Shown: positions 38,337 through 47,013, numbered from the stretch's first letter. The stretch: DNA of 64,000 nucleotides from Gallaecimonas pentaromativorans (GCF_003751625.1 NZ_RJUL01000012.1:62001-126000); one strand, 5' to 3'. A program made the numbers and translations. The notes: a model not told the origin generated them from the sequence alone.

Positions 38337-39521
38337 ATGACCAGCATTACCCAGTTTTCTCTTCCCGTTGCCGGCCAAGATAATGCCGATCTAGTGGGGC
38401 TGTTAGCGGCCTTTCAAATGCAATCGGCAGCTAACCGGCTCCAAAAGGAATTTTTAAGGCTGACCGGCAAAAACGATGAGGCGACCGGGTCTGTGTTGGC
38501 GGCACTGGAGGGGGTTGACCCTAAAAGCCATTTTTTCAGGCCCGAAGTGGGCTGCCTTTTGAAGATCTTCAGCTTGAGGGACATTACCCTCGAGATGCTG
38601 ATGGATATACGTGCGCAGCTGGTGATTACTGCGAGCCTGATTGGGGTGCTAAGTGATATCGATATCGGCTTTAGCACCGCCAGCCAGTTGCTGCTCCAGG
38701 GCAAGCTGTTGGCGCCGGGTCGTTACCACTTGTCGGTGACCGCGAGCCGCATCACGGTGTCGGGCGATGGCCTAGATACGCCGCTCGTTATAGACAAACT
38801 GGCCGAAAGCGGTGTTTTTACTGGCACTTTGGGCGAGAGCGACGCGGTGATAGCGGTGGCGGATAAAGTTATCTCCCTGGGCGACCTCAATCCCGATTTC
38901 TGGGCGTTCTGGGCTGACTCGGTAAATGAGCCAAGTCACAGTCCCCTTGCCGCTGGCCAGCTTGAAGTGGCGTTGAGTCTCCTTGGCCAGCATATTCCCC
39001 ATTACCAAAGATGGGTGACGAACGTGCTGCACAAGGTCATTCCCGTTCGTCGCCCGGCCCAAGATACCCTGGCTAGCGCATCTATCCGGTATCGATTTGG
39101 GGCGGTGGAGGTCGCCTGCCCGGCGTCACCTTTTGAAACCCTGGAAATGCTGATCCACGAATGCTCGCACCAGTATTTCAACCTGGCCCTGTGCCTTGAG
39201 CCCCTGGTGTCGGACAACGCCCCAGCGGTTTATTCCCCGTTGAAAAGCAAAGAGCGGCCGCTCTTTTTGCTACTGACCGGTTATCACGCCTTTGGCAACG
39301 TCATGCTGGCTTATTCGTCGTTAAAGGCCGCCGGCTTTGAGGCGTCATTGGCCGACCGGGACAAGAAAGCCATTTACTACATGCGGGAGTTATCCAGCGG
39401 CTTGGAGGCCAACCGCGCGTATCTCACCGAGCTGGGCCTGAGCCTGTATCTGCCGCTTCGAGAAGCTCTGCTGCGCATTCCCGAGGCAGTGGCGATGGAG
39501 TTGGTGCCTGACCATGGATAA
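38337..39521 (+). CDS. HExxH-type putative peptide beta-hydroxylase
   Basis: The protein has 394 residues and lies 15 bases after the maturase gene. It is mostly helical in appearance, with a single HExxH motif HECSH at 274-278 in TLEMLIHECSHQYFN and further His in GYHAFGN (His317). This matches the RiPP-associated HExxH family (TIGR04267-like). Members have recently been described as iron/2-oxoglutarate-dependent peptide beta-hydroxylases rather than proteases. It may hydroxylate residues of the same precursor core. A zinc-protease role cannot be excluded from sequence alone. The 3' end overlaps the next gene by 8 bases. Confidence 0.75.
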   Translation: MTSITQFSLPVAGQDNADLVGLLAAFQMQSAANRLQKEFLRLTGKNDEATGSVLAALEGVDPKSHFFRPEVGCLLKIFSLRDITLEMLMDIRAQLVITASLIGVLSDIDIGFSTASQLLLQGKLLAPGRYHLSVTASRITVSGDGLDTPLVIDKLAESGVFTGTLGESDAVIAVADKVISLGDLNPDFWAFWADSVNEPSHSPLAAGQLEVALSLLGQHIPHYQRWVTNVLHKVIPVRRPAQDTLASASIRYRFGAVEVACPASPFETLEMLIHECSHQYFNLALCLEPLVSDNAPAVYSPLKSKERPLFLLLTGYHAFGNVMLAYSSLKAAGFEASLADRDKKAIYYMRELSSGLEANRAYLTELGLSLYLPLREALLRIPEAVAMELVPDHG

Positions 39522-39921
39522 CGCCAATCTTTTTCTGGAAAAGGCCAGGGAGCATTACAAATATCGGCTGCTTGGTGAAGTCAGCGTGGTCAAACCCCTG
39601 CACCTTGCCCTGGTGCTTTGCCTGCCGCTGCTGTTGGCGGCATTACTGGTATTGGGGTTCTTGTTTATAACCGTCACCGTGCATCTGAGTGGAACGGTGC
39701 AAAAGTTGCCCGGCCAGCAAGGTAGTGTGATACAGCTTTTTGAACCCGTGAACGGCACCATTGTGGCGCTCTTTACTGAAGGCGGCGTTCAGTTGAGCCA
39801 TTGGCAGTATTGCGACAAAAACCAGCGCTGCCTGGTGATTCAAGACTTGGGTGACAGTGCCAACCAAGCTGGTCGTGTCTCCCTGGTCGCGAAAAAGAGG
39901 CTGATCAATGAAATTATTTAG
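39514..39921 (+). CDS. Short HlyD-like membrane protein of the RiPP exporter
   Basis: The protein has 135 residues. The N-terminal LFLEKAREHYKYRLLGEVSVVKPL and the membrane helix at about 28-55 resemble the start of bacteriocin-export membrane fusion (HlyD-type) proteins. The part after the helix is only about 80 residues: a single beta-rich stretch (IQLFEPVNGTIVALFTEGG) with a Cys pair (YCDKNQRC), and no coiled-coil hairpin. It may be a reduced adaptor or a truncated gene. It overlaps the preceding gene by 8 bases and the following transporter gene by 14, so it is tightly coupled to both and looks maintained. Confidence 0.7.
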   Translation: MDNANLFLEKAREHYKYRLLGEVSVVKPLHLALVLCLPLLLAALLVLGFLFITVTVHLSGTVQKLPGQQGSVIQLFEPVNGTIVALFTEGGVQLSHWQYCDKNQRCLVIQDLGDSANQAGRVSLVAKKRLINEII

Positions 39922-42073
39922 CTGGCTCAAGCCCCGGTCCCGGTTGCCCATGGTGTATCAAACCGAGTCCTCCACCTGCGGCTTGGCCTGCCTGGCTATG
40001 GTGATGCAGTTTCATGGCAAAGCGGTTTCTATTACCGCCATCCAAGAGGCCCATCCGGTTTCGCTTAAGGGAATAACCCTCAAACAGGTTGTCAGCATTG
40101 CCAACCGATATGGCCTTATCAGCAGGCCGGTCAAAATCGATGTCGATAACCTGGCCAAGCTGGCACTCCCGGCCATTTTGCATTGGGATTTCAATCACTT
40201 TGTTGTTCTTAAAAGCATCAAGGGCGGCAAGTTTCTGATCCACGATCCGGCCCTTGGGGTCCGGTGTTTGAGCCGTGAAGAATTTTCCCGCCACTTTACC
40301 GGTATCGCCCTGGAAATCAGGGCTGGCGGCGAGTTCTCGGTCGCGCCCCAAGGTGGCCGACTAGGATTCCGTTGGTTGCTTGGCAATACCAAAGGGGTTC
40401 GCTCCTTGCTGGCGCAAACCCTCTGGTTGACCTTGTTTCTAGAAGTCTTGGCGCTGGGGAGCCCGCTCTTTATCAAGCTGGCGGTAGACCATGGCGTGCA
40501 GCAGGGGGACCTGGCCTTTATCAAATGGTTGTCCATCGGCTTTGTGCTGCTGGTGTTGTCGCAGTTTTTGCTCAGTATCATGCGCGACTACGTTGGGGTT
40601 TATCTTGGCACCCGGTTTAATCAGCAGTTTGTGCGGGGTGTGTTCGTGCATTTGCTGTCGTTGCCGCTGTCCTACTTTGAGAAGCGCAATGTCGGCGCCC
40701 TGATTGAGAAGTACCACTCCACCGACCAGCTAAGGAGCTTGCTGACATCCAACTTTGTCAGCGTGGTGCTGGACGGCGCCATTGCGGTGGGAGTTTGCGC
40801 CGCCATCTTCTTTATCTCCCCGGTGCTGGGGGCTATCACCTTGGGGTCATTCTCCCTGTATTTTCTGCTGCGCTGGTATTGCTCAAAAGAAACCGGGCTG
40901 CGCCTTAGGGAGAAAATTAAGGCCAAGGAAATTGAAACCGGCATTGTGATCGACACCCTGCGCAGCATGTCACCCATCAAGATTTTTGCCAAGGAAGATG
41001 ACCGCCTGGGCATATGGCAGAACAAGTACCAGGCACTGATGGCCTCCGAGGTAAAGCTGGCCAATTTCATCAACCTCCAGAACGGCCTGCGCATCCTTGT
41101 ACTGGGGGTAGACACCGCCCTTTGTATCTACTTTGGCGGTGGCTTGGTGATCGGTGGCGCCATGGGCATCGGTACCCTGTTTGCGTTTTTTATCTTCAAA
41201 GGGCAATTCGCCGTTAAAGCTAACTCCTTGATAACCAGTCTCTTGGATATCAAATATGTCAGCGTCTACCTCGATCGGTTGTCCGATATCGTGTTGGCAA
41301 AGCCCGAGGGCAGTGACCTCGGCAAAGGGCTGGAGCCCGAACAGCCCGCCGGAGCACTGGCCTTTGACAATGTCGCTTTCTCTTATGCCGTGGCCGACCA
41401 ACCGGTGCTGGCCAATGCCAGCTTTACCGTGCAGCCGGGTGAGTTTGTGGCCATTGTCGGGCCCTCCGGCACCGGCAAGACTACCCTCATCAAGTTGGCC
41501 CTAGGCCTCTATTCACCGGATGCTGGCCAAATTACCCTCGATGGTGTACCGGTGGCCGAGCATGACAGCGGCTGGTATCGGCGCCAGTTTGGGGTGGTCA
41601 TGCAGGATGACCGGCTATTGAGTGCGTCGGTAGTGGATAACATCTCATTTGAAGATCCCTGGGCGGATTTCGAGCAGGTGCAGGTAGCGGCCAGGCAAGC
41701 CAATATCCATGACGAGATCATGAGCATGCCGATGAAGTACAACACCCCCATCGGTGACCTGGGCTCTACGCTTTCAGGCGGGCAAAAGCAGCGGATTTTG
41801 TTGGCCAGGGCCCTTTATCACAACCCCAAAATTCTGTTTACCGATGAAGGCACTGCCAACCTCGACAGCGAAAATGAAAGGGCGGTCCTGGACGAAATAA
41901 GCCGGCTTAACCTGACCCGGCTGTGCATTGCGCACCGGCCCGAGACTTTACTGCGGGCTGACCGGGTGTTGCTGTTGCAAGATGGCCTGGTTAAAGAGAT
42001 AAGCAAGTCTGACGCCATGGGCTTGCATCTTAGCGACGCCGAGCCGGTGGCGCTGCGCCAAGCCAAGGGCTGA
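39908..42073 (+). CDS. Peptidase-containing ABC transporter (C39 peptidase, PCAT) for the RiPP
   Basis: The protein has 721 residues. The C39 peptidase domain (about 1-140) carries Gln18, catalytic Cys24 in ESSTCGLACLAMV, His97 and Asp113 (FLIHDPALG). Membrane helices span about 165-440. The ATPase domain has Walker A GPSGTGKT at 518-525, signature LSGGQ at 622-626, Walker B ILFTDE ending at Glu647, and the H-loop His676. It should cut the precursor after the Gly-Ala pair at 34-35 and export the modified core. The Walker B followed by EGT instead of EAT is a small deviation; all catalytic residues are present. Confidence 0.94.
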   Translation: MKLFSWLKPRSRLPMVYQTESSTCGLACLAMVMQFHGKAVSITAIQEAHPVSLKGITLKQVVSIANRYGLISRPVKIDVDNLAKLALPAILHWDFNHFVVLKSIKGGKFLIHDPALGVRCLSREEFSRHFTGIALEIRAGGEFSVAPQGGRLGFRWLLGNTKGVRSLLAQTLWLTLFLEVLALGSPLFIKLAVDHGVQQGDLAFIKWLSIGFVLLVLSQFLLSIMRDYVGVYLGTRFNQQFVRGVFVHLLSLPLSYFEKRNVGALIEKYHSTDQLRSLLTSNFVSVVLDGAIAVGVCAAIFFISPVLGAITLGSFSLYFLLRWYCSKETGLRLREKIKAKEIETGIVIDTLRSMSPIKIFAKEDDRLGIWQNKYQALMASEVKLANFINLQNGLRILVLGVDTALCIYFGGGLVIGGAMGIGTLFAFFIFKGQFAVKANSLITSLLDIKYVSVYLDRLSDIVLAKPEGSDLGKGLEPEQPAGALAFDNVAFSYAVADQPVLANASFTVQPGEFVAIVGPSGTGKTTLIKLALGLYSPDAGQITLDGVPVAEHDSGWYRRQFGVVMQDDRLLSASVVDNISFEDPWADFEQVQVAARQANIHDEIMSMPMKYNTPIGDLGSTLSGGQKQRILLARALYHNPKILFTDEGTANLDSENERAVLDEISRLNLTRLCIAHRPETLLRADRVLLLQDGLVKEISKSDAMGLHLSDAEPVALRQAKG

Positions 42074-42112
42074 AAGCCTGCCAGCATCGCTGCTGGCCGG
42101 GCTCAGTGGCCA
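42074..42112. other. End of the RiPP operon
   Basis: A GC-rich imperfect hairpin (GCCAGCA / TGCTGGC, about 42079-42096) follows the transporter stop codon without a T-run. Confidence 0.3.
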
Positions 42113-42374
42113 ACGCTGCTTGGTATTTCCTGCTGCAAAAACGCGATAAAGCGTTGGGTCATGGCTGGCAGCAGGCGGCCCATTATGCTCACGTTGTTCA
42201 GTCTGAATCGTCCCTTTATTCAACAGCTTCTTTTCCATGCCAAGGCCCTTGCATACCGTCGCCGTGAAAGGCCAGCACCAGTGGGAAGCCTGACGGCGGT
42301 GCAGCCTCTGGCGGTACCTCGATAAGGTCGCTGCGTTGCTCTGCCCAACCGGCAGGCACAATGCCATGCCGGTT
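42113..42374 (-). pseudogene. Possible decayed gene fragments (hydrolase-like and LysR-like ends)
   Basis: Two short open stretches on the minus strand read like protein pieces without starts. The first (42216-42374) gives SGFPLVLAFHGDGMQGPWHG, resembling the HG oxyanion region of an esterase or depolymerase. The second (42113-42219) gives MGRLLPAMTQRFIAFLQQEI, resembling the end of a LysR-type regulator. Neither is complete. They could be relics of genes removed when the accessory segment was inserted, or coincidence. Confidence 0.25.
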
Positions 42375-42496
42375 TTAAAGGGGCAGATGGAGAGGTGAGC
42401 TTGCTAGGTGGAGGGCGCCGGATGGCGCGGGAGGCTGAGCTACCCAATTAGCCTTATATTTATCATTAAAATCTATATTTTTAAGTTTAGTTATGT

Positions 42497-43003
42497 TTAT
42501 TTTCTATGGTTTGTGGGCAAGGCTAAGCCGTGATGGGCTATCTGCTTTTCCCGGTGGCGAAGGTGCCTGTGAGAGCCGTTTTTATCGTTGGCGGGCGGCA
42601 TCTTTTGGGCGACGGATTTCGCGGCGCTTGGAATGGCGGCAAAACGGATTTTTTTGAGCTCGCCCAGGCCCTTGAGGTAGTCAAACCAATACTGCTCGCC
42701 CAATACCGCCACCCCGCCAATAAGGGTAGCGATGACCACCGTCAGTACGATGCCGATGGCCAGCCCCAAATGCCCCGCCACCTGATCTATCCCCCAAAGC
42801 AGGGCTGCCAGGGCCAGAGTCGCCAGCAGCCAAAGCGTGATGGCCAGGGCGCCTTTTTGCTGCAACAGGCGCCAGCGCTGGCAAAGGTTCAAAGGGGCAT
42901 GGCGCCAGGGGATGGTGAGCAGGCTGCTGGGTAAGTGAGGAAGCCGATTGTCTGGCAACGCTTGGCGTGGTGCGGTGCGACGTCGCTGCATAACCTTATC
43001 CAT
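42497..43003 (-). CDS. Hypothetical inner-membrane protein
   Basis: The protein has 168 residues. The basic N-terminus (MDKVMQRRRTAPRQ) is followed by two adjacent membrane helices (ALAITLWLLATLALAALLWGI and LGLAIGIVLTVVIATLIGGVAVLG), then FDYLKGLGELKKIRF and a His/Lys-rich tail. I recognise no family. A competing plus-strand frame of similar length lacks membrane or motif signals and was discounted. Confidence 0.55.
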   Translation of the reverse strand: MDKVMQRRRTAPRQALPDNRLPHLPSSLLTIPWRHAPLNLCQRWRLLQQKGALAITLWLLATLALAALLWGIDQVAGHLGLAIGIVLTVVIATLIGGVAVLGEQYWFDYLKGLGELKKIRFAAIPSAAKSVAQKMPPANDKNGSHRHLRHREKQIAHHGLALPTNHRK

Positions 43004-43309
43004 GGTTAATTATTTGTTAAAAGTTTTGTGCGGGTGCGCGGTTTTGTCCAGCGGTTAACACTGCGAATTTGCCGAGGTTTTTGGCGATAAAGTTTGGTCA
43101 GGGCTGGGTTGTCTCGGTGGCGTGCACTTGGCCGGAGGCTGCTCTGGCTGACTAAAAGGGTTGTCGAGGGGGTAACGTTCTACCCAGTCGAAAGGTAGCG
43201 TGAATTTTTAGCCATTGTGATCGGTGTTGTCGACATTACCATCGTAAAGGATCACAGATGCCTGCACGTCTAACGCGCCAGGCGAAGCAAAGGCAAAAAG
43301 GAGAGAAGG
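43004..43309 (+). promoter_or_regulatory. yceI upstream region
   Basis: This stretch of about 300 bases has no supported gene. It contains an inverted pair TGTGATC (43216-43222) and GATCACA (43250-43256) separated by 27 bases, possibly regulatory, and a good ribosome site AAAGGAGAGAAGG directly before the yceI ATG. Confidence 0.35.
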
Positions 43310-43888
43310 ATGTTTCGTAAAACCAGTCTGGCGTTGATGTTGGTAGCCGGTTCCCTGAGCATGAGCGCCATGGCGGCCACCAAGGCCTACCAGATCGACC
43401 CCACCCACACCAGCGTGGTGGTGTCTTGGAACCACTTTGGTTTTTCCAACCCGACCGCGTCTTTTTCCGATGTGAGCGGCACCATCAACTTCGATGAAAA
43501 GAACCCTGCCAAGTCCAACGTGGAAGTGTCCATCCCGGTTAAAACCGTTGATACCCGCGTACCGGCCCTGACTGCCGAGTTTATGGAAGCCCCTTACTTT
43601 GAAGTGGCCAAATTCCCTACCGCTACCTTCAAAAGCACTAAGATCGTTGCCAAAGGCGGCAAGAAATACGATGTGGAAGGCCAACTGACCATCAAGGGCA
43701 TCACCAAGCCGGTAGTACTGCACGCCACCTTGAACAAGGCCGGTGAGCACCCCATGGCCAAGGTGCCGGCAGTAGGCTTTGACGCCAGCACCGTTATTAA
43801 GCGTACCGATTTCGACCTGGGCCAATACGTGCCTTACGTCAGCGATGAAGTGACCCTTGAGATCACCACCGAAGCCGAAGCCAAGTAA
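43310..43888 (+). CDS. yceI: YceI-family periplasmic lipid-binding-like protein
   Basis: The protein has 192 residues. A signal peptide of about 22 residues ends SMSAMA. The lipocalin-like YceI fold shows in YQIDPTHTSVVVSWNHFGFSN, FPTATFKSTKI, VEGQLTIKGITKPVVL and FDLGQYVPYVSDEVTLEI. Structures of the family bind polyprenoid or other lipids in the periplasm; some members respond to base or osmotic stress. It stands alone between terminators. Confidence 0.93.
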   Translation: MFRKTSLALMLVAGSLSMSAMAATKAYQIDPTHTSVVVSWNHFGFSNPTASFSDVSGTINFDEKNPAKSNVEVSIPVKTVDTRVPALTAEFMEAPYFEVAKFPTATFKSTKIVAKGGKKYDVEGQLTIKGITKPVVLHATLNKAGEHPMAKVPAVGFDASTVIKRTDFDLGQYVPYVSDEVTLEITTEAEAK

Positions 43889-43902
43889 GGTTTTGGGTAA
43901 CA

Positions 43903-43934
43903 AAAAAGCCTGTCGGATGACAGGCTTTTTGGTT
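43903..43934. terminator. Bidirectional terminator between yceI and the hydrolase gene
   Basis: AAAAAGCCTGTC-GGAT-GACAGGCTTTTT has A-runs and T-runs on both sides. It serves the convergent pair. Confidence 0.9.
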
Positions 43935-43935
43935 T

Positions 43936-44709
43936 TTAGTCCATGGCCTTGTCGTTAAGGGCCTGGCGGGCGGCCTCTTCTATCAAGGCGGCTACTTGCT
44001 GTGGGTGGGATTCATACACCGAGTGGCTGGCGCCGGCGATTTCAATGGTGTGGGCATGGGCCCGCTTGGCGTACATGCGCTCCAGGTTGGGGTTAATGAT
44101 TTTGTCCATCTTGGCCACGGCGTACCAGGTGGGTTTGTGGCGCCAGGCCGGCTCGCCCGCTACTGCTGCGAACACCGAGGCGTTGGTCCATTCCTGGGCA
44201 TCGGCTTCAAAGTTGGCCTGGGCTGTGGGCAGGTCGGCAGCAAAGTCAGCCGGGTAATTGGCCGGGGCTATGGTCAGGTAGCCATCGGCGGATTTTCGCA
44301 GCGGCCGGGCGCTATTGGGAAAGCGCTTGCCGTTGGCCTTTTCGGTCTCGCCCTTATCCAGGGCATGGGCGGCGATATACACCAATCCTTTGACCTTGGG
44401 GTCGTTACCGGCATCGGTGATGATGGCGCCGCCATAGCTGTGGCCCACCAGCAATACCGGGCCTGGTAGGGCATCGATGGTGCGTTTAACGGCCGTAACA
44501 TCGGCGCTGAAGCTGGTCAGGGGATGCTCGGCAATGCTGACCTGGTAGCCGTCCTTGGTCAGGATGTCATACACCGGCTTCCAGCCGGCGCCGTTAACAA
44601 AGGCCCCGTGTACCAGCACAATTTCTTTGATGGGCTGGGTTTGCGCCTGGCTGGCACCACTGAATAAGGTCAGGGCCAGGGTAGAGGCACCAAGGACGGC
44701 TTTTAGCAT
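43936..44709 (-). CDS. Exported alpha/beta hydrolase
   Basis: The protein has 257 residues. The signal peptide is about 22 residues (LGASTLALTLFSGASQA). The alpha/beta hydrolase fold has VLVHGAFVNGAGW (oxyanion HG), the nucleophile elbow GHSYGG, and the catalytic His in the C-terminal GASHSVYESHPQQV. It resembles small salicylate-esterase or chloroperoxidase-like hydrolases; the natural substrate cannot be inferred. It would act in the periplasm or outside the cell. Confidence 0.88.
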   Translation of the reverse strand: MLKAVLGASTLALTLFSGASQAQTQPIKEIVLVHGAFVNGAGWKPVYDILTKDGYQVSIAEHPLTSFSADVTAVKRTIDALPGPVLLVGHSYGGAIITDAGNDPKVKGLVYIAAHALDKGETEKANGKRFPNSARPLRKSADGYLTIAPANYPADFAADLPTAQANFEADAQEWTNASVFAAVAGEPAWRHKPTWYAVAKMDKIINPNLERMYAKRAHAHTIEIAGASHSVYESHPQQVAALIEEAARQALNDKAMD

Positions 44710-44780
44710 GGTCTTACTCCGCTTCGTTGGGGAATGCGAGGGTAAGACGTGGCAGCGGCGAGACTATTCCCTGGCATAAA

Positions 44781-44808
44781 AAAAACCGGCCTAGCGGCCG
44801 GTTTTTGC
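44781..44808 (-). terminator. Terminator after the DUF885 gene
   Basis: The stem CCGGCC/GGCCGG with a four-base loop is flanked on the minus strand by a run of eight T. Confidence 0.85.
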
Positions 44809-44811
44809 GGG

Positions 44812-46617
44812 TTAGGCTTTTTGCTGGCTCGCTATCCACTGGTGGATATGGTCGTCCAGCACCGCCAGGGGCACGGCGCCCACACCCAGCACCTGATGGT
44901 GGAAGGCGCGAATGTCGAACTTGTCGCCGAGGGCGGCCTTGGCCTCGTCACGCAGTTTTTCGATATCGCGGCGGCCCAGCATGTAGCCCAGGGCCTGGCC
45001 CGGCAGCGCCATGTAGCGTTCTACTTCGCTTTGAATATCGGCATCGCTCATGCTGGAGTTGTCGCGCATGTAGGCAATGGCCTTGTCGTGGCTCCAGCCC
45101 TTGGCGTGCAGGCCGGTGTCTACCACCAGGCGCATGGCGCGCAGCAAGGCGTCGGAGAGGTGGCCGTAATACTGGTTGGGATCTTGGTACAGGCCCATGT
45201 CCTTGCCCAGGGTCTCGGCGTAGAGGGCCCAGCCTTCCACGTAGGCGTTATAGCCGCTGAACTGGCGATAGCGGGACTGGGTGCCCTGCTCCATCTGCAG
45301 CGCGATCTGAAAGTGGTGGCCCGGTGAGGCTTCGTGCAGCGACAAGGTGGTGATGCCGTAAATGGGCTGCACTTTCAGGTTGTAGATATTGGCGTAGAAG
45401 ATGCCTTTGCGTTTGCCGTCCGGGGTGCCGGGCTGGTATTCACCGGCGGCGGAGTTGGCGGCCCGAAAGGCCTCGGTGGCCCGCACTTCGTAATCTTGCT
45501 TGGGCATTTTGTCGAAAAAGCGCGGCAGTTGGGCGTCGACCTTGGTTTTGAGGTCACGAAAGGCCTGCAGAGCCTGCTCCGGGGTCTTGAAGTACTCGCT
45601 TGGGTCGTTTTGCATGTGGGTAAAGAGCGCATGCAGATCGCCAGGAATGCCCAGCTCTTGCTGGACCTTTTGCATCTGGCCGTGGATGTCGTCCACCAGT
45701 TGCAGGCCCAGATTGTGTATTTGGTCGGCGCTCATGTCGGTCACCGTGGTCTGGGAGCGGATCTCCCAGTCATACCAGGCTTTGCCGTCCGGCAGGCCGC
45801 CCCAGCCGTCGCTGTCACGGCAAGCCGCCAGATAACTGCCGGCGATAAAGTCGTGCATTTTTTGGTAAGCGGGCACCACCTGGTTGGTGATGGCGGCGCG
45901 GTAGGCCGCTTGCAGCCGGGTTTTGTCGGCCTCGCTGAAGCTGGCCGGCAGGGCCTTGATGGGCTCCCAGAACAGGCTGTCTTCGGGGCTTGCCACCACC
46001 ATGGCCTGCAGCTGCGGCAGCAACCTTTCGGCCAGTATTTTGGGCAATACCACCCCTTTACTCATACCGTCTTTCATGTAGCCGATCTCAAGGTCGGCAT
46101 TTTGGGCAAAACCGTCGATTTTCTTTAAGAAGGCGTCGTAGTCGGCCACGGTGGCAAAGGGCTGGGCGCCGGTGCCGGAGCCCAGTTGGGCGAAAGTGGC
46201 AAAGTCGTTATAGAACTGGTTGATGGGTAGCAGTTCGTTGGGGAAGCGTTCGCCGTCTTTGGCCAGGTTCAGGTCGAAATTCAGCATCTCAAAGGTGGTG
46301 CGCTGCTCGCCAGAAAGGCGGCTGGGGTCCACTGCAGCCAGTTTATTCAGGTATTTTTGGGTCAGCGCCCGCTGGGCCTCAAAGTGGGCCGGGGTTTGCA
46401 GACAGTATTGGTCGTTGAAGCGATAATCCCCCAGGTACACCCCCATGCAGGGGTTGAGCTGCAGGTTGTCTTCAAAGTACTGGTCGGCAAGAGCGGTAAC
46501 ATCAACCTGAGCCTTGGCCTGGCTTTGCTGAGGGGCCGGGGTGCCGGCCTCTTTGGGGCCACAACCGCCAAGGGCCAGGGCAATGGCCGCTGTCAGGGCG
46601 GCAAGACGAATGGACAT
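44812..46617 (-). CDS. DUF885-family lipoprotein, putative metallopeptidase
   Basis: The protein has 601 residues from ATG 46617 with GGGAG 7 bases upstream; a longer upstream frame lacks a site. The signal peptide ends in a lipobox (LALGGC), making it an envelope lipoprotein. DUF885 marks are the HEASPGHH motif (probable zinc ligands and catalytic Glu) and EGWALYAETLG. DUF885 proteins are related to gluzincin-type peptidases and are common exported proteins in Gammaproteobacteria. Substrate unknown; it may degrade oligopeptides in the periplasm. Confidence 0.88.
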   Translation of the reverse strand: MSIRLAALTAAIALALGGCGPKEAGTPAPQQSQAKAQVDVTALADQYFEDNLQLNPCMGVYLGDYRFNDQYCLQTPAHFEAQRALTQKYLNKLAAVDPSRLSGEQRTTFEMLNFDLNLAKDGERFPNELLPINQFYNDFATFAQLGSGTGAQPFATVADYDAFLKKIDGFAQNADLEIGYMKDGMSKGVVLPKILAERLLPQLQAMVVASPEDSLFWEPIKALPASFSEADKTRLQAAYRAAITNQVVPAYQKMHDFIAGSYLAACRDSDGWGGLPDGKAWYDWEIRSQTTVTDMSADQIHNLGLQLVDDIHGQMQKVQQELGIPGDLHALFTHMQNDPSEYFKTPEQALQAFRDLKTKVDAQLPRFFDKMPKQDYEVRATEAFRAANSAAGEYQPGTPDGKRKGIFYANIYNLKVQPIYGITTLSLHEASPGHHFQIALQMEQGTQSRYRQFSGYNAYVEGWALYAETLGKDMGLYQDPNQYYGHLSDALLRAMRLVVDTGLHAKGWSHDKAIAYMRDNSSMSDADIQSEVERYMALPGQALGYMLGRRDIEKLRDEAKAALGDKFDIRAFHHQVLGVGAVPLAVLDDHIHQWIASQQKA

Positions 46618-46764
46618 GAGCTTTCTCCCTAAAAACCAGCATCTTGCCGGCAACGTGCCTTCACCCTACCCGAATTGACCTGCCCCAGAGAAGTACGATT
46701 TGTCTCGGCAAAAGGGCGCGTGGGCTGCTATGTATGGAGGACAACAAAAAAGGAGTAACCGGCC

Positions 46765-47013
46765 ATGGCCATTTCGCAGCAACTGATTGAAGAAATTCGT
46801 GTTCTTTCCAGCTTCTCATTGAACTCGGTGCAAACCGGCATCAAGGTGCACCACGACGCCGAGCCGCAGCTGGTGGCCGCCACCCAGCGGCTCTTTGACA
46901 AAGGGCTGATAAGTGCCCGCGACGGCGGTTACCTCACCGAGCTTGGCCGGGAGACCGCCGAGCATATCCAACTGGCCCTGACCATCCTCAGCTCCGAACC
47001 CGCCCTTACCTGA
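46765..47013 (+). CDS. TIGR02647-family small protein
   Basis: The protein has 82 residues with an AGGAG ribosome site upstream. The sequence QLIEEIRVLSSFSLNSVQTGIKVHHDA, LFDKGLISARDGGYLTELGRETAEHIQ matches the TIGR02647 family, a winged-helix-like small protein of unknown role found in Gammaproteobacteria. Its 3' end overlaps the convergent diguanylate cyclase gene by 8 bases. Confidence 0.85.
   Translation: MAISQQLIEEIRVLSSFSLNSVQTGIKVHHDAEPQLVAATQRLFDKGLISARDGGYLTELGRETAEHIQLALTILSSEPALT

Noticed and set aside
42530-42934. A plus-strand open frame overlapping the hypothetical membrane protein
   Set aside because: It lacks hydrophobic segments and motifs, while the minus-strand frame has two clear membrane helices.
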